21,779 nucleotides of DNA from a virus, in IMG/VR virus record IMGVR_UViG_3300047499_000055, positions 1 to 21,779 of that record; one strand, 5' to 3'. The notes below the pieces were generated by a model. The model was not told where the DNA came from and did no database searches. It saw only the letters and a list, made by a program, of their open reading frames with translations. Positions within the stretch are counted from its first letter, which is position 1, and the number at the start of each line of letters is the position of its first letter. The position numbers and the translations under genes are program-made. Positions 20,003 to 21,779 of the stretch are shown one piece after another.

Positions 20003-21183
20003 GACGGCGGCAGCGCGAAAGCAGCAATGAACGTGTTGTTATACGGCCGCATAAAAACCGTGGGCGTCGTATGCGGACCTGTCCAGGATTTCAAGCCGTA
20101 GTTGAACCAGTACTCCTGGTTGGATTGGATCGTTGCTGCCGCGACCTGCACGGATATGCGCAGCGTCTGCATGTTGAAGGCTGCGCACATGCGTGACGGG
20201 TAAACGGCGTTTTGAAAAACCGCTTTCATCCCCGTGCCCCAATCGCCGATAGGGTCTGAAACGTTGCTGCTGAAGTCGATCAGTCTCACACCGTCAGGCG
20301 CAACGAAGGCCAAGCCGCGGGGTGTGGGCGTGACAGTGTTCGGCGCCAAGGTGCCTGTCGCCACGTTCAAAGTGTTGACGGTCCAGATGCCGGGGAAACC
20401 GGAATAGTCGCCGGTCACCTGGAAAATGTTCTGGATGCCCTTAAAAACCATCAGAGACTGAATAATGCCTCCCTGCACGTTGTTCAGGGGCAGGCCTGCG
20501 AGTGCGGTGATCGGTGTCGAGTCGCCGAACGTCAGAACCTGGCCGGCGTTCGTCTGCTGGAGGGGTAGGAATTCATCGCTCGCCTGCACGGCGTTGCCTA
20601 CTGCGTAGTAGGCTCGGCCGCCGTAGACCGCCACCGCGACGGGCGGGCTGGGGAGCACGTTCGGGGACGGTAGACCGTTCGCGACCTGGAAATTTCCTGA
20701 GTGCCATACCGGGGTGGCGGGTGTCGTGAGGTCGAACCACCCGATATAGCCGTTCGCGGGGCCTTGAAAGCCGGGATGCGTGACGATGACGTAGGCGCCC
20801 AGGGACACCATCGTCGGGGGCGTCCAATCCCCGTTTACCGACTGGGTATAAGGCGTATTGGAAGAAGTGATATTACTCGGAACGGTAGAAGTTTGGGTCT
20901 CAAGGTTGTAGATGAACGGCACATCGAAGCCATTACCGTTCGAAACCATTCCATAAACCGTCGAGCCGAGAATCAGGAACACCGTAACCCCGGCATTGCC
21001 TAGCCCGATCGTGTTGGGGAGCTGGATCGAGGCGGGGCGGGGCACAAACAGCCCGCGGGTCGTGGGTGCGGGTATGAGGTTCTGCAAGGACAGCATGGAG
21101 CCGGGGCGCATGTCCGTGCTGTCGAGCGTGTCCGTGATGCCGACCGGGCGCCACGTCAGGGTGCGAGCGCCGCGAATCGGCAT
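19999..21183 (-). CDS. Tail nozzle/beta-propeller-like protein
   Basis: A 394-residue protein with repeated beta hairpins (VTVFLILGSTVYGMV, AVAVYGGRAYYAVGNAV, RGLAFVAPDGVRLIDF) and intervening turns, the sort of blades seen in tail nozzle proteins such as P22 gp10 and T7 gp12. It starts MPIRGARTLTW at ATG 21183, after a GGGGGTGA site, three bases past the stop of the adaptor-like gene. Its order (adaptor, nozzle, other tail protein) matches short-tailed phages. The family was recognised from pattern and order only, so the nozzle name is provisional. No enzymatic motif is visible. Confidence 0.65.
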   Translation of the reverse strand: MPIRGARTLTWRPVGITDTLDSTDMRPGSMLSLQNLIPAPTTRGLFVPRPASIQLPNTIGLGNAGVTVFLILGSTVYGMVSNGNGFDVPFIYNLETQTSTVPSNITSSNTPYTQSVNGDWTPPTMVSLGAYVIVTHPGFQGPANGYIGWFDLTTPATPVWHSGNFQVANGLPSPNVLPSPPVAVAVYGGRAYYAVGNAVQASDEFLPLQQTNAGQVLTFGDSTPITALAGLPLNNVQGGIIQSLMVFKGIQNIFQVTGDYSGFPGIWTVNTLNVATGTLAPNTVTPTPRGLAFVAPDGVRLIDFSSNVSDPIGDWGTGMKAVFQNAVYPSRMCAAFNMQTLRISVQVAAATIQSNQEYWFNYGLKSWTGPHTTPTVFMRPYNNTFIAAFALPPS

Positions 21184-21186
21184 GCT

Positions 21187-21779
21187 TCACCCCCATACTT
21201 GCTTGGTGTCGGGCAGCGTATTGAGGTTCTGACCAAACCGCCGCCGGTCCAAGGTGACCGTCTTGGCCCGCCCTTCATCGTCATTCGTCAGCTTGAGGTA
21301 GGCCTCGAGCTGCTTGTCCGCCAACTGCTCAAACATCAGCTTCCGCGTGTCGTCCGTCTGCTCCATCATAACGGCTGTCAGCTTCAGCCGCAGATAAGCC
21401 TGGTTCGGAAACCACGGGACAAGCCCGAAATTGGTAAGATCAGGCAAAAGCCGTCGATACTGAATGCGGAACGTCAGGGCCAGGCTGGCGGGCGGCCAGA
21501 CATACAGCAACGGCGCCGTAGGCGGCTCCTGTCCGAGCGGACTTACATCCGTCGCGAACAACTCGGGTAACGCCGCAAGACCGCTCTGCTGGACCTGCTG
21601 CTCATACTCCGTAAGGTCCACGGATATCATCGGGTAGGAAATGCCGTTGTAGAGATACCAGGCACCGTCGCGCTCAACGCGCTTGTAATCCATCGGCAAC
21701 AGATAAGGGCCACTTCCGTTCCCGCTGCCGTTGTCCGCGATGAACGTGCCGGTGAACTGCCCGCGGCAAAGGTCCAGGT
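21187..21779 (-). CDS. Head-tail adaptor/tail accessory protein (5' end outside window)
   Basis: The frame stays open on the minus strand to the right edge, so the visible 196 residues are the C-terminal part of a longer protein; a shorter frame from TTG 21699 would begin inside it. Upstream of that TTG the reading continues with TGTFIADNGSGNGSGPYLLP, which joins smoothly to the MDYKRVERD segment. Further on are LLYVWPPASLALTFRIQYRRLLPDL, VPWFPNQAYLRLK, TDDTRKLMFEQLADKQLEAYLK and a TLDRRRFGQNLNTLPDTKQVWG end. This pattern matches the tail accessory/adaptor proteins of short-tailed phages such as P22 gp4. It is the first virion gene visible and is followed directly by the nozzle-like gene. Confidence 0.75.
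   Translation of the reverse strand, partial: LDLCRGQFTGTFIADNGSGNGSGPYLLPMDYKRVERDGAWYLYNGISYPMISVDLTEYEQQVQQSGLAALPELFATDVSPLGQEPPTAPLLYVWPPASLALTFRIQYRRLLPDLTNFGLVPWFPNQAYLRLKLTAVMMEQTDDTRKLMFEQLADKQLEAYLKLTNDDEGRAKTVTLDRRRFGQNLNTLPDTKQVWG

Noticed and set aside
1-21779. tRNA or other structured RNA genes
   Set aside because: I looked through the gaps between genes, none longer than about 40 bases, and saw no cloverleaf or known RNA motif.

Overview
The window is a gene-dense piece of a tailed bacteriophage genome, GC-rich, most likely from a short-tailed (podovirus-like) phage of a Gram-negative bacterium. The evidence is a viral family A DNA polymerase, a primase-helicase, a RecB/Cas4-like nuclease, a set of virion genes without a tape measure, and three adjacent large virion proteins that look like an ejection set. 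The Gram-negative host is an inference from a lipobox protein and from overall composition. No integrase, terminase, portal, capsid, endolysin, tRNA or reverse transcriptase is visible, so this is an interior segment and not a whole genome.

Layout: bases 1-9827 are a plus-strand replication and recombination module. In order it holds the 3' part of a PolA-type polymerase, an RNA ligase, a Cas4/RecB-like nuclease with four cysteines, a small VRR-NUC-like protein, an SNF2-type helicase, a coiled-coil protein, a small unknown, a four-cysteine protein with a Pro-Ala repeat linker, a helix-turn-helix-like protein, a 923-residue AEP-type primase/P-loop helicase, and a small Cys-rich protein. Nearly all are chained by ATGA, GTGA or TTGA stop/start overlaps, so they look like one operon whose promoter lies left of the window.

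Bases 9781-21779 are a minus-strand virion and lysis module transcribed from right to left. In transcription order it holds a tail adaptor-like protein (cut by the right edge), a tail nozzle/beta-propeller-like protein, a beta-rich virion protein, a glycine-rich fibre-like protein, and a cluster of small membrane proteins with a lipoprotein (probable lysis and envelope functions). A GNAT-like protein follows, then three probable ejection proteins, a 51-residue acidic peptide, a PurD-like ATP-grasp enzyme, and a small helical protein. The two modules converge and their last genes overlap tail to tail near 9781-9827, without an obvious terminator.

There is no gene-free stretch longer than about 40 bases, so promoters and operators are essentially not visible. 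The most striking element that genes do not explain is a perfect 12-bp GC-rich inverted repeat followed by six T at 7369-7415. It has the form of a strong intrinsic terminator but lies inside the primase-helicase reading frame, in the linker between the two enzymatic halves, directly before an in-frame ATG. Also notable are a VRR-NUC-like protein without its usual lysine, a Leu-type viral PolA, a PurD-like ATP-grasp enzyme coupled to an acidic mini-protein inside a virion operon, and four very short ORFs that are supported by overlap and motif.
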